Assembly (NCBI GenBank): GCA_900546065.1
Contig: URBK01000002.1
Coordinates: 1 to 64,000 of the forward strand
Reading direction: 5' to 3'
Length of the DNA stretch: 64,000 bases
Source of the DNA: an uncultured Alistipes sp.
GTDB lineage: Bacteria > Bacteroidota > Bacteroidia > Bacteroidales > Rikenellaceae
Each line of letters begins with the position of its first letter. Position 1 is the stretch's first letter. The notes below the pieces were generated by a model that ran no database searches, was not told where the DNA came from, and worked only from the letters and a program-made list of their open reading frames with translations. Made by a program: the position numbers and the translations under genes. Below are positions 26,312 through 34,911 of the stretch, piece after piece.

Positions 26312-27439
26312 ATGAAACGCCTTGCAACCATTCTCCTGCTGCTGACGGCCGCCATGACGGTCTCGGCACAGGCGCCGGTCGGGGAGCCGCAGATACCGGT
26401 ATACCCCTCACTGGGCGACAAAGAATCCTTTTCGATGATCATGGTGCCCGACCCGCAGAGCTATGTCAAGTTTGCGGCCAACCAGCCGCTGTTCGAACTG
26501 CAGACGGCATGGATCGCGCAGAACGCCGAGCGGCTGAACATACGCGCCGCACTCTTCACGGGCGACATGGTCGAGCAGAACAACAAACTCATCGCTGCGG
26601 CCATACCCAACCCCAACAACGGCGACCGCACCTCACTGCAGCAGTGGCAGGCCGTATCGGATGCTCTGGCGCGTCTGGACGGCAAGATGCCCTATATCGT
26701 ATGTCAGGGCAACCACGACATAGGATACATCGCCGCCGAGCACCGATATTCACAGATGCCCGACTACATCTACCCCGAACGCAATTCGGCCTTTGCCGCG
26801 ACATTGGTGGCCACGGCCCCCAACCATGAGGGCATACACACCATGGAGAGTGCCGCATACGAGTTCCACGACAAGGCGTGGGGCGACCTGCTCGTCATAG
26901 CCTTCGAGTTCGCGCCGCGCGACGAGACGCTGGAGTGGGCACGGCAGCTCATCGAATCGGAGGCCTACCGCAACCATCGCGTCATCATCCTCACGCACTC
27001 GTTCCTCGCAACCGACGGCAGCCGTATCGAGAAGGAGGGTTACAAGCTCTCGCCCCGCAACTGGCCGCAGGCCGTGTGGGACAAACTCATATACCCGTCG
27101 AAGAACATCTGCCTTGTGCTGTGCGGGCATACGGGCGCGCCTCCCAAGTTCGACGCCGCGGGCACGGCCGACTATCGCTCGACCTCGGCGCTGCGTGTGG
27201 ACAAGGCGGCCGACGGACGCGACATCCCGCAGATGATGTTCAACTCACAGAACGGCGACGGCGACTGGAACGGCAACGGCGGAGACTGCTGGCTGCGCAT
27301 ACTCGAGTTCAAGCCCGACGGCAAGACAATATCGGTAAGCACCTTCTCGCCCCTGTTCGCCATATCGAAACGCACGGCCCACATGGCATGGCGTAACGAA
27401 GCGTGCGACCGCTTCGACATCACGGTAGCGCGTCCGTAA
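26312..27439 (+). CDS. Secreted metallophosphoesterase
   Basis: 375 residues. The signal peptide is MKRLATILLLLTAAMTVSAQ. Calcineurin-like motifs are MVPDPQSY (in place of the usual DxH), ALFTGDMVEQNN (GDxx), CQGNHDIGY (GNHD), ILTHSFLA and VLCGHTGAPPKF (GHxx). It is probably a periplasmic or secreted phosphodiesterase; the substrate is unknown. It starts 78 bp after ruvB with no clear promoter or terminator between. It ends about 60 bp before the propeller lipoprotein, which has its own promoter. Confidence 0.85.
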   Translation: MKRLATILLLLTAAMTVSAQAPVGEPQIPVYPSLGDKESFSMIMVPDPQSYVKFAANQPLFELQTAWIAQNAERLNIRAALFTGDMVEQNNKLIAAAIPNPNNGDRTSLQQWQAVSDALARLDGKMPYIVCQGNHDIGYIAAEHRYSQMPDYIYPERNSAFAATLVATAPNHEGIHTMESAAYEFHDKAWGDLLVIAFEFAPRDETLEWARQLIESEAYRNHRVIILTHSFLATDGSRIEKEGYKLSPRNWPQAVWDKLIYPSKNICLVLCGHTGAPPKFDAAGTADYRSTSALRVDKAADGRDIPQMMFNSQNGDGDWNGNGGDCWLRILEFKPDGKTISVSTFSPLFAISKRTAHMAWRNEACDRFDITVARP

Positions 27440-27449
27440 CATACCGATA

Positions 27450-27481
27450 TTTGCACATTTCGGCATATTTTACTATATTGG
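27450..27481 (+). promoter_or_regulatory. Probable promoter of the propeller lipoprotein gene
   Basis: TTTG at 27450-27453 and TATATTGG at 27474-27481 (7/8 of the -7 consensus) are 20 bp apart. The start codon follows 20 bp downstream. Confidence 0.5.
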
Positions 27482-27501
27482 CGTGAGAAAATTCCCATGC
27501 C

Positions 27502-28479
27502 ATGAAACTGCGCACCCTGATCATTGTGGCGGCGGCCGTCGCCGCCATCGCCTGCGGAACCGAGAAACCCGTGGAGCTTGTCCCCGTCGAACTGCAAACC
27601 GTCGCCACGGTCGACCGCATATCCGACACGACCTTCTTCTCCAGCCCGTGGTCGATAAAAGAGAGCAGCGGAGACATATATTTCCTCGATGCCACGCTCA
27701 ACCGCGTGCTGCGCCTCGACAATGACCTCCGCTTCCGCAACTACATCGGCGCCAAGGGCCGTGCCGACAACGAGTTCGCCATGCCTACGCTAATGGCCAT
27801 AAGTGATGATTCGGTGGCCGTGTACGACCAGTCGGGCAAGATAAAGTTCTTCTCCGCGGAGGGCAAATACCTCGGTTGCACGCCTCTCGACAAGGATGCC
27901 CCGACGGGAGACTTCGCCATGCAGGACGGGTGCATATACTTTCCCACGATAAATGTTGCGCAGAGCGCATTCGTACGACTTTCGGACGGGGTATGCACGC
28001 CCTTCGGCACCGTGGACCGTGACGGCGACCCCACCATGCTCTCCATCAAGAACGGCCGCTACATATATATCCACGGCGACAGGATCATCGCCGTATCGCA
28101 GTTCTATCCCGAGATAGAGGTCTATGACAGGAAGTCTTTGCAACTCGAGGAGCGCATACCGTATGACGACATACCGCTTGTTCAACAGAATATCAGGCCC
28201 GACTACATGCCGTCAAGCCCCTCGGGCTTCGTCGGCATAACACCCGTCATACGCGACTGCTGCGTCCACGGCGACCGCATGTACATGTCGGTCCCCGACC
28301 GTATAAACGGCAAATACAACTGCAACAAGGTCATCGCGTTCGACATCGGCAGACGCATAAGGCCCACAGCGCTGTACATACTCGGAGACGGCTCCTACGG
28401 ATCGATATGCGCCGACGACAAGTACATCTACGCCTTTGACATGAAGAACTCGACTATATGCAAGATCGCACTGCCGTAG
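27502..28479 (+). CDS. BF3164-like 6-bladed beta-propeller lipoprotein
   Basis: 325 residues. MKLRTLIIVAAAVAAIAC is an SPII signal (Cys18, then GTEKP). The body is a repeating propeller with blade-like strands: DIYFLDATLNRVLRLDNDL, GAKGRADNEFAMP, SVAVYDQSGKIKFFSAEG and YIYIHGDRIIAVSQF. BF3164-type lipoproteins of Bacteroidales often lie beside NVEALA peptide genes, and two NVEALA-like remnants follow directly here. Function is unknown; a surface-exposed binding protein is a reasonable guess. GC content is like the rest of the chromosome, unlike the island after it. Confidence 0.75.
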   Translation: MKLRTLIIVAAAVAAIACGTEKPVELVPVELQTVATVDRISDTTFFSSPWSIKESSGDIYFLDATLNRVLRLDNDLRFRNYIGAKGRADNEFAMPTLMAISDDSVAVYDQSGKIKFFSAEGKYLGCTPLDKDAPTGDFAMQDGCIYFPTINVAQSAFVRLSDGVCTPFGTVDRDGDPTMLSIKNGRYIYIHGDRIIAVSQFYPEIEVYDRKSLQLEERIPYDDIPLVQQNIRPDYMPSSPSGFVGITPVIRDCCVHGDRMYMSVPDRINGKYNCNKVIAFDIGRRIRPTALYILGDGSYGSICADDKYIYAFDMKNSTICKIALP

Positions 28480-28575
28480 ACAACATTTTATAGTCGTTAA
28501 CAAAAGCCCTTTTTCAAAAATAAGCGCGCCATAACTCATTCTGAAATATTCAAGCGACACAGTTAAACCAGCCCC

Positions 28576-28949
28576 AAAACAAAAATTAAGTTTTTATTAT
28601 CGATTTACGCGATAACTACAAGTCTTATTTGTTTTAATACGGCATTTTCCCACAATAGCACCACATCCGAACTAATCAAATTAAATATAGAAGCCTTAAC
28701 AAGATCAGAAGCATCTACTAAAAAAGTTGAAATTCGAACGGAGCATAACATAATCGAAGAAAAAAGGCAACACTGCCAGACGGTTATAGAGATTACGATA
28801 TTGTCACCGTAAATGAGTTTAAACAAGTAATATGCGAGGCTATTGGGCCTATTGATTGCACTCCATCAATAACTCTGAAAACGACAAATTTTTACGAAGA
28901 AGAATGTCCATATAAATCAGAAGCAGACTGTAAATTTTTCCGAAAATAA
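28576..28949 (+). pseudogene. Broken NVEALA-like exported peptide gene (first copy)
   Basis: Frame 1 from 28576 reads KTKIKFLLSIYAITTSLICF, then LIKLNIEALTRSE. This is a hydrophobic leader followed by an N-[VI]-E-A-L element as in the NVEALA family of Bacteroidales. There is no ATG: the codon before KTKIKF is CCC. In an A6 run (28760-28765) the frame breaks. Adding one A joins it to a second frame reading ATLPDGYRDYDIVTVNEF, then VICEAIGPIDC and ECPYKSEADCKFFRK with stop at 28947-28949, the Cys-rich tail typical of the family. The lost start and the frameshift make it a pseudogene unless both are sequencing errors. The region is strikingly AT-rich. Confidence 0.65.
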
Positions 28950-28950
28950 C

Positions 28951-29282
28951 ACAAGCAAGAAAACTCTTCACATTATTTCCATTTCGACATTATTGTTTGC
29001 CGTCCTTACTATCACTTGCTTTCTTAAATATGATAGGCAAATGTGTCAATTATTAGACAAAAACATAGAAGCTTTGGCCCAAAATGAGAACGACTGGGAT
29101 GTTCAAAAAGTCAGAGAAGCAAATACAACAGGCTATACACAAACGCTATATTTTCACTACAATGCAAATCATATAAAGAAACCATCTGTATCGGGATAGG
29201 CAATGTACCGTGCAAAGCAGGTATTACCGACATAGACATTAAACACGGAGGATTTACCAATTGTACAAACAAATGCAGATAA
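28951..29282 (+). pseudogene. Broken NVEALA-like exported peptide gene (second copy)
   Basis: From 28951 the frame reads TSKKTLHIISISTLLFAVLT, then LLDKNIEALAQNENDWD, again a leader plus NIEALA element, without an ATG (the first possible start is TTG 28993, inside the leader). The frame stops at 29199. A -1 shift, best placed in the A5 run 29105-29109, recovers a Cys-rich tail (LQCKSYKETICIGIGNVPC, then GGFTNCTNKCR) ending at 29282, 5 bp before the propeller ATG at 29288. The same two defects as in the first copy suggest decay of a tandem pair. Confidence 0.65.
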
Positions 29283-29287
29283 TCATT

Positions 29288-30433
29288 ATGAAAATTCTCT
29301 TGATAATAACAGCTTGTTTTTTTATAAGCTCATGTCACAACACAAAAACTCCAGACGCAGCCTCTACCATAATCAATATCGATATTGACGCAAGAAAACC
29401 CATAACTGCATCAGAATACTTCAGCCACACAGATATTGTGGAACTGGAGACCGGTGACGAATCTGTTATTGCCGACATATCGAAGATAATGTTTGCCGAC
29501 GAATTCATAGCCATAGCAGACCGCCGCGGTAAACAGATATGCCTGTTCGGATACGACGGACACCACATTCGCACCATACGCCGCGAGGGACGAGGCCCGC
29601 AAGAGTACATAAGCATGTCGACCGCAACCATAGACCCCGCCAACCGTCGGTTCATAATATATGACGACATGACCGAGAAACTCAAATTCTACACCTACGA
29701 AGGCGAATGGGATGGTGAACAATCGTGCGAGCAATTGGTCTGCGACATGACCGTATCCAACAACACCCTCTATATGACGTTGCACGACACATACAGCAAC
29801 ACGAAAGATTACGTAGCCATGATGCCTCTTACCGATGACGGCAACATTTCTGTCATATACCCGTTCACGGCACCGCAGAAGACAAACATCGGCCTGAACG
29901 GGACGACAATAAGCAACTGTTCCACGAACGTTCTCTTGTCACAGCGTTTTGACAATAATATTTACGAGATCATCGGAGACAAGGTGACACCAAAATACAC
30001 GATGAACTTTGGTACATTTGACTGTACCGATGTCGTAAACAACATGGACGGGGAGCAACTCACCGAAACTCTGTTCGAGAATAACCACGTATACGGAATC
30101 ACCGACATGATGGAGACCGATAGATACCTCTTGTTTAAGACCAACATACCCGGAATAGTGATATATGACAAGCAGAAACAACACGCGACATATTGTGCTT
30201 CGATAAAGGTTGAAAACGTACCCATCAGCACCTCCACCACCGCTGTCGTGGAGAATACGACCGACAAAATCGTGTCGATACTCAGCGCCGGCCATGTTCT
30301 GCTGGCGGCCGAACGTTTTGCGCAAAATGGCGATGCAAAAGACGGAACAGAAATAAACGAACAGTTTCAACGGGTGATGGACAACATTACCGAGGATTCG
30401 AACCCCGTAATAATGATACACCATTTGAAATAA
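29288..30433 (+). CDS. 6-bladed beta-propeller lipoprotein (DUF5128-like)
   Basis: 381 residues from ATG 29288. MKILLIITACFFISSC is an SPII signal with Cys16. Blade-like repeats follow: EFIAIADRRGKQICLFGYDG, IRREGRGPQEYISMSTATID and RRFIIYDDMTEKLKFYTYEG. The GRGPQEY element is common in the 6-bladed propeller family found beside NVEALA genes. It is clearly lower in GC than most of the window, as are the two remnants before it, which suggests a transferred unit. A TTG-started extension from 29261 overlaps the remnant and is not used. It is intact, unlike its peptide partners. Confidence 0.8.
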   Translation: MKILLIITACFFISSCHNTKTPDAASTIINIDIDARKPITASEYFSHTDIVELETGDESVIADISKIMFADEFIAIADRRGKQICLFGYDGHHIRTIRREGRGPQEYISMSTATIDPANRRFIIYDDMTEKLKFYTYEGEWDGEQSCEQLVCDMTVSNNTLYMTLHDTYSNTKDYVAMMPLTDDGNISVIYPFTAPQKTNIGLNGTTISNCSTNVLLSQRFDNNIYEIIGDKVTPKYTMNFGTFDCTDVVNNMDGEQLTETLFENNHVYGITDMMETDRYLLFKTNIPGIVIYDKQKQHATYCASIKVENVPISTSTTAVVENTTDKIVSILSAGHVLLAAERFAQNGDAKDGTEINEQFQRVMDNITEDSNPVIMIHHLK

Positions 30434-30463
30434 CGACTGAGGCGTCCCCTGCACCGCACTCAG

Positions 30464-30504
30464 AAAAAACCATGCGACCCGGATGTCTCCAGATCGCATG
30501 GTTT
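30464..30504. terminator. Bidirectional terminator
   Basis: A perfect 11-bp stem (AAACCATGCGA / TCGCATGGTTT) flanked by an A-run on the left lies between the propeller gene (+) and aroB (-). Confidence 0.8.
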
Positions 30505-30523
30505 CAATCTCTGCGATACCGTA

Positions 30524-31540
30524 TCACGCGAACATTGCGCGGAACTCCTCGAGCGGCATGGGGACAACCTCGCAGGCGCCGATTGCCGTAGGAAAAACGA
30601 CGTTCAGCACGTCGCCCTCACTCTTCTTGTCCTTCGATACGGCCTTCAGCAGCACACGCATCGCCACGGGCGGCGTCAGGTCGAAGCCCGTACGCTGCAG
30701 CAGCGAGCATATACGCTCCTTGTCGGCTGCCGAGAGCAGGCCGCGCCGCGCCGCCGCATCGGATATGAGCGACAGCCCGACGGCCACAGCCTCGCCGTGG
30801 TTCATCTTCGAGGATGACTTCTCGATGGCGTGCGCCAGCGTGTGCCCGAGATTGAGCTTGCGGCGGTCGCCATGCTCGCGCTCGTCGCGCTCGACGATGT
30901 CGGCCTTCACCTTGATCGCCCGATAGACCACCTCGCCCAACAGATCGGGGTTCTTCGTCAGCTCCGCCAGCGGCGTAAGCTCCAGCTTCGAGAAGAGTTC
31001 CTCATCGGCGATGATCCCCGCCTTGATCACCTCGGCCATACCGGTACGCACCTCACGTTCGGGCAGCGTGCGCAGCATACCCACGTCGCAGATGACAAAT
31101 CGCGGCTGCGTGAATGTACCGACCATATTCTTGTAGCCGTCGACATTGACGCCGTTCTTGCCGCCGACGCTGGCGTCGACCTGCCCGAGCAGCGACGTCG
31201 AGACGAAACCGAACTCCACGCCCCGCATGTATGTCGAGGCGACGAAGCCCGCAACGTCGGTGACGATGCCGCCGCCGATGGCCAGCACGAAGGTCGAACG
31301 GTCGACCCCCATCGAGATGAATTTCTTGTATATTGCGTCTGCCGTGACCAACGTCTTGCTCGCCTCGCCCAGACCTATGAGCACATGCTCGTAACGGTTC
31401 ACGAGCGTATGGTAGTGGCGGTCGATGTTGGTGTCGGAGACAACCACGACCCGCTTGTCGGGCAGCAGACGCGGCAGCAGCTCGCCCACGCTTCCGACGA
31501 TGACCTCGCTGCTATCCTTGATTTTTATGCTGTAATCCAT
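30524..31540 (-). CDS. aroB: 3-dehydroquinate synthase
   Basis: 338 residues from ATG 31540; a 13-codon upstream extension has no support. NAD-binding is shown by IGGGIVTDVAGFVASTYMRG and TSLLGQVDASVGGKNGVN. Metal ligands sit in KADIVERDEREHGDRRKLNL, LGHTLAHAIE and MNHGEAVAVG. It converts DAHP to 3-dehydroquinate in the shikimate pathway. No other aro gene is adjacent. It is divergent from typA, and a minus-strand -7 element lies at 31566-31573. Confidence 0.97.
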   Translation of the reverse strand: MDYSIKIKDSSEVIVGSVGELLPRLLPDKRVVVVSDTNIDRHYHTLVNRYEHVLIGLGEASKTLVTADAIYKKFISMGVDRSTFVLAIGGGIVTDVAGFVASTYMRGVEFGFVSTSLLGQVDASVGGKNGVNVDGYKNMVGTFTQPRFVICDVGMLRTLPEREVRTGMAEVIKAGIIADEELFSKLELTPLAELTKNPDLLGEVVYRAIKVKADIVERDEREHGDRRKLNLGHTLAHAIEKSSSKMNHGEAVAVGLSLISDAAARRGLLSAADKERICSLLQRTGFDLTPPVAMRVLLKAVSKDKKSEGDVLNVVFPTAIGACEVVPMPLEEFRAMFA

Positions 31541-31565
31541 ATTAACCGCCCATTGAATAGGAGAA

Positions 31566-31573
31566 CAAAAATA
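31566..31573 (-). promoter_or_regulatory. -7 element of aroB
   Basis: TATTTTTG on the minus strand, 25 bp before ATG 31540. No TTTG is present at the expected -33 position. Confidence 0.5.
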
Positions 31574-31595
31574 ACACATTTTTATGATTAATTAT

Positions 31596-31603
31596 TAACT
31601 TTG
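31596..31603 (+). promoter_or_regulatory. -7 element of typA
   Basis: TAACTTTG, 20 bp before ATG 31624, facing away from the aroB element. The -33 position is only T-rich. Confidence 0.55.
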
Positions 31604-31623
31604 CGGCGTTAATTTCAATTACT

Positions 31624-33423
31624 ATGCAAAAACTTCGCAACATAGCTATCATAGCACACGTAGACCACGGAAAGACCACGCTCGTGGATAAAATGATCGT
31701 GGCGGGACACCTGTTGCGTACCGACAACAACACCGGCGACCTGATCCTCGACAACAACGATTTGGAACGCGAACGCGGTATCACGATCCTCTCGAAGAAT
31801 GTGTCGGTGAAGTACAAGGACTACAAAATCAATATTATAGACACCCCGGGGCACGCCGATTTCGGCGGCGAGGTAGAGCGCGTGCTCAACATGTGCGACG
31901 GCGTGCTGCTTCTGGTTGACGCTTTCGAGGGCACCATGCCCCAGACGCGGTTCGTGCTGCAGAAGGCCCTCTCTCTGGGCAAGAAGCCCATCGTCGTGAT
32001 AAACAAGGTCGACAAACCCAACTGCCGTCCCGAAGCCGTAAACGAGCAGGTCTTCGACCTGATGTTCTCGCTCGGCGCCACGGAGGACCAGCTCGACTAC
32101 AAGACCATCTACGGTTCGGCCAAGCAGGGTTGGATGTCGCACGTATGGAACCAGCCGACCGACTCGATCACCCCGCTGCTCGACACCATCATCGACGAGA
32201 TACCGGCACCGGCCGAGGTCGAGGGTACGCCCCAGATGCTCATCACCTCGCTCGAATATTCGCCCTACGTCGGACGTATCGCCATCGGCAAGATCACGCG
32301 CGGAGAGCTACATACAGGCGAGAATGTAACGCTGGCCAAGCGTGACGGCAAGACCATGATCAAGGAGCGCATCAAGGACCTCATGGTATTCGAGGGTCTG
32401 GGCAAGGCCAAGGTCGACAAGGTCGGGTGCGGCGAGATCTGCGCCATCGTCGGCATCGAGGGATTCGAGATCGGCGACACCATCTGCGACTACGAGAATC
32501 CCGAGCCGCTGCCCCCAATCGCCATCGACGAGCCGACCATGTCGATGCTCTTCACCATCAACAACTCACCCTTCTTCGGCCGCGACGGCAAATACGTCAC
32601 CTCGCGCCACATCAAGGAGCGTCTGGACCGCGAGCTTGAGAAGAACCTCGCACTGCGTGTCGAGCCCGGGCAGAATGCCGATTCGTTCATCGTCTACGGC
32701 CGCGGCGTGCTGCACCTCTCGGTGCTCATCGAGACCATGCGCCGTGAGGGTTACGAGCTTCAGGTCGGACAGCCAAAGGTCATAATCAAGGAGATCGACG
32801 GCGTGAAGTGCGAGCCTGTCGAGGAGATGACGGTCGACTGCCCCGACCAGTACGCCGGTACCGTCATCGAGATGGTGACCAAGCGCAAGGGCAACATGAC
32901 CGACATGCAGTCGGACGGCGAGCGCACGCGTATGGATTTCCTCATACCCTCGCGCGGCATCATCGGCCTGCGTTCTATCATGCTCACCGCTACGGCCGGA
33001 GAGGCCATCATGACACACCGTCTGAAGGACTTCGAACCGTGGATGGGCGACATCGAGATGCGTACCAACGGCTCGCTCATAGCCTCGGAGACGGGTACGG
33101 CATACGCATACGCCATAGACAAGCTGCAGGATCGCGGCCGCTTCTTCATCTCGCCCATGGACGAGGTCTACTGCGGTCAGGTCGTGGGTGAGAGCACCCG
33201 CGCCGGCGACATCACCGTCAACGTCACCAAGGCCAAGCAGCTCACCAACATGCGAGCATCAGGTTCGGACGACAAGGCCGTCATCATCCCGCCCAAGGTC
33301 TTCACGCTGGAGGAGGCGCTCGAATATATCAAGGCCGACGAGTATGTGGAGGTGACGCCCAAGGCCATACGCCTGCGCAAGATCCTTCTGAACGAGGTCG
33401 ACCGCAAGCGCGCCGCAAAATAA
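31624..33423 (+). CDS. typA: Translational GTPase TypA/BipA
   Basis: 599 residues, the normal length. The GTPase domain has [10 protein letters not shown] (G1), RGITI (G2), [16 protein letters not shown] (G3), NKVDK (G4) and GSAK (G5). EF-G-like domains and the BipA-specific C-terminus follow ([40 protein letters not shown]). It binds the ribosome and helps 50S assembly under stress. A small membrane protein gene follows 24 bp downstream in the same direction. Confidence 0.97.
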   Translation: MQKLRNIAIIAHVDHGKTTLVDKMIVAGHLLRTDNNTGDLILDNNDLERERGITILSKNVSVKYKDYKINIIDTPGHADFGGEVERVLNMCDGVLLLVDAFEGTMPQTRFVLQKALSLGKKPIVVINKVDKPNCRPEAVNEQVFDLMFSLGATEDQLDYKTIYGSAKQGWMSHVWNQPTDSITPLLDTIIDEIPAPAEVEGTPQMLITSLEYSPYVGRIAIGKITRGELHTGENVTLAKRDGKTMIKERIKDLMVFEGLGKAKVDKVGCGEICAIVGIEGFEIGDTICDYENPEPLPPIAIDEPTMSMLFTINNSPFFGRDGKYVTSRHIKERLDRELEKNLALRVEPGQNADSFIVYGRGVLHLSVLIETMRREGYELQVGQPKVIIKEIDGVKCEPVEEMTVDCPDQYAGTVIEMVTKRKGNMTDMQSDGERTRMDFLIPSRGIIGLRSIMLTATAGEAIMTHRLKDFEPWMGDIEMRTNGSLIASETGTAYAYAIDKLQDRGRFFISPMDEVYCGQVVGESTRAGDITVNVTKAKQLTNMRASGSDDKAVIIPPKVFTLEEALEYIKADEYVEVTPKAIRLRKILLNEVDRKRAAK

Positions 33424-33447
33424 CGCAACAGCCACACCCCCGCGACA

Positions 33448-33765
33448 ATGAACTACATCACGCTTGCGCTGGTTACGGGCCTTGTGGCCGGGCTGCTGGA
33501 CATGATCCCCATGTTCACAAAGGGGGTGTCGTTCCGCTGGTGTCTGGCGGCACTTTGCACCTATCTGTTCGCAGCCATCATCGTCTTCTACGGCGACGTG
33601 CCCTACCTGCCGTGGTGGGCCGACGGCTCGGCCGTGGCGCTTATGATCACCATCCCCGCCATGCTCTGCTCGGCGGGCAAGGGTAACCGCTACGCTCCGG
33701 TGATGTTCATGAATGCCGTGATTCTGGGATTCCTGATCTCGGTATCGAAACATTTTCTGGGATAG
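33448..33765 (+). CDS. Small three-span membrane protein of unknown function
   Basis: 105 residues with hydrophobic segments at about 4-20, 32-48 and 60-75, plus a fourth near 85-100 (FMNAVILGFLISVSKHF). A conserved-looking DMIPMFTKG loop follows the first span. I do not recognise the family. It starts 24 bp after typA without a promoter and ends before a strong terminator, so it is probably co-transcribed with typA. Confidence 0.7.
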   Translation: MNYITLALVTGLVAGLLDMIPMFTKGVSFRWCLAALCTYLFAAIIVFYGDVPYLPWWADGSAVALMITIPAMLCSAGKGNRYAPVMFMNAVILGFLISVSKHFLG

Positions 33766-33825
33766 AGGTGCAGAGCAGACATACCGGGAATAGAGGCTCA
33801 GAGACAGTGCACCGTAAAACAGGAC

Positions 33826-33863
33826 AGACGGGGACGGAGACGATTCGTTCCCGTCTATTTTTT
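33826..33863. terminator. Terminator of typA unit, overlapping the DUF454 gene end
   Basis: AGACGGGGACG / CGTTCCCGTCT (11 bp, one G-U) with a 9-nt loop is followed by ATTTTTTG. The T-run overlaps the stop codon of the convergent gene. Confidence 0.8.
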
Positions 33864-34220
33864 GAGCGTGTCGTATGAGAGTATGTGCCATGTGATGGCC
33901 GCTGCAAGGAGCGCGAGTGCGGCCTGCGCCCACCACCACTGCCCGACCACGGCCACGATGCAGAACCCTATTGTAAGCCACACGAGCGATACCGATACGA
34001 CCTTTACGCGCAGCGGTATGGCGCGGTTCTCGCGGAAGTTGCGGATATACTCTCCCAGATGCGGGTGATTGATGAGCCACGCATACAGTCGCGGCGACGA
34101 GCGCACGAAGGCCCAAGCCGCCAGAAGCAGGAAGGGCGTCGTAGGCAACAGCGGCAGGAATATTCCCGCCACGCCCAGCGACAGCGACACCACACCCAAT
34201 ACGGCCAACAGAGACTTCAT
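33855..34220 (-). CDS. DUF454 (YbaN-like) inner-membrane protein
   Basis: 121 residues from ATG 34220; an ATG six codons upstream (34238) is also open. Hydrophobic spans flank the family signature GIFLPLLPTTPFLLLAAWAF followed by FxRSSPRLYAWLINHPHLGE, which defines DUF454. The role is unknown; E. coli YbaN is a homologue. It is divergent from rpiB and convergent with typA's unit. Confidence 0.88.
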   Translation of the reverse strand: MKSLLAVLGVVSLSLGVAGIFLPLLPTTPFLLLAAWAFVRSSPRLYAWLINHPHLGEYIRNFRENRAIPLRVKVVSVSLVWLTIGFCIVAVVGQWWWAQAALALLAAAITWHILSYDTLKK

Positions 34221-34286
34221 CGCCGCAAAAATAGGCATTCACCGCCAAATAGCAGCACACTGAGCGCCAAAACCGCGAAAATTTGC

Positions 34287-34294
34287 TATCTTTG
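34287..34294 (+). promoter_or_regulatory. -7 element of rpiB
   Basis: Perfect TATCTTTG, 58 bp before ATG 34353. No TTTG at the -33 position. Transcription from here excludes the long open frame that begins at 33885. Confidence 0.55.
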
Positions 34295-34352
34295 TGACCG
34301 TCGGGCGTTTTATTTATGGTTCTCGCGCCGCCGCCCGCAAAAAAACATACAG

Positions 34353-34805
34353 ATGAAAAGCATAGGCATTGCCTGCGACCATGCGGGCTACGAACTCAAG
34401 GAGTTTCTTGTGGGATACCTTTCGTCGAAGGGGTACGAGGTGACAGATTTCGGCACCGACTCGGAGCAGAGTGTCGACTATCCCGATTTTGCACATCCGC
34501 TGGCCGAGGCCGTAGCGTCGGGCGAGCTGCCCGCAGGCATTGGAATATGCGGCTCGGGCGAGGGTATGGCAATCACGCTCAACAAGCACCGCGGCATCCG
34601 CGCGGGGCTCTGCTGGATACCCGAAATAGCCGAGCTGACGCGTCTGCACAACGACGCCAACATACTCGTACTGCCGGCACGCTTCATCTCGAACGACGAG
34701 GCCATCGCCATCGTCGACAAGTTCCTCGGCACGGGTTTCGAGGGCGGCCGCCACGAACGGCGCATCGCCAAGATCGACCTGCCGACCCCGGAGCAACAGA
34801 AATAA
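34353..34805 (+). CDS. rpiB: Ribose-5-phosphate isomerase B
   Basis: 150 residues. IGIACDHAGYELKEFL, DFGTDSEQSVDYPDFA, GIGICGSGEGMAITLNKHRG with the catalytic Cys, and RLHNDANILVLPARFI are diagnostic of RpiB. It interconverts ribose-5-P and ribulose-5-P. The frame is open for a further 156 codons upstream, but that part opposes the DUF454 gene and precedes the promoter element. Confidence 0.96.
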   Translation: MKSIGIACDHAGYELKEFLVGYLSSKGYEVTDFGTDSEQSVDYPDFAHPLAEAVASGELPAGIGICGSGEGMAITLNKHRGIRAGLCWIPEIAELTRLHNDANILVLPARFISNDEAIAIVDKFLGTGFEGGRHERRIAKIDLPTPEQQK

Positions 34806-34858
34806 CAACCCGAGCTGAAGAAATAACAGCTGCCGTAAAGGCTCCAAATACAAACGAC

Positions 34859-34898
34859 ATGGACGACCTTCCCGAAAGAAGATCGTCCATTTGTCTTT
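34859..34898. terminator. Bidirectional terminator between rpiB and ispE
   Basis: ATGGACGA / TCGTCCAT with an internal CTTC/GAAG extension, followed by TTGTCTTTCC, between convergent genes. Confidence 0.7.
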
Positions 34899-34911
34899 CC
34901 TGCGCCCCACG

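Noticed and set aside
33885..34352. N-terminal extension of rpiB by 156 codons
   Set aside because: It lies opposite the DUF454 gene and upstream of the rpiB promoter element. RpiB proteins begin at the MKSIGIACDHAG-type start.
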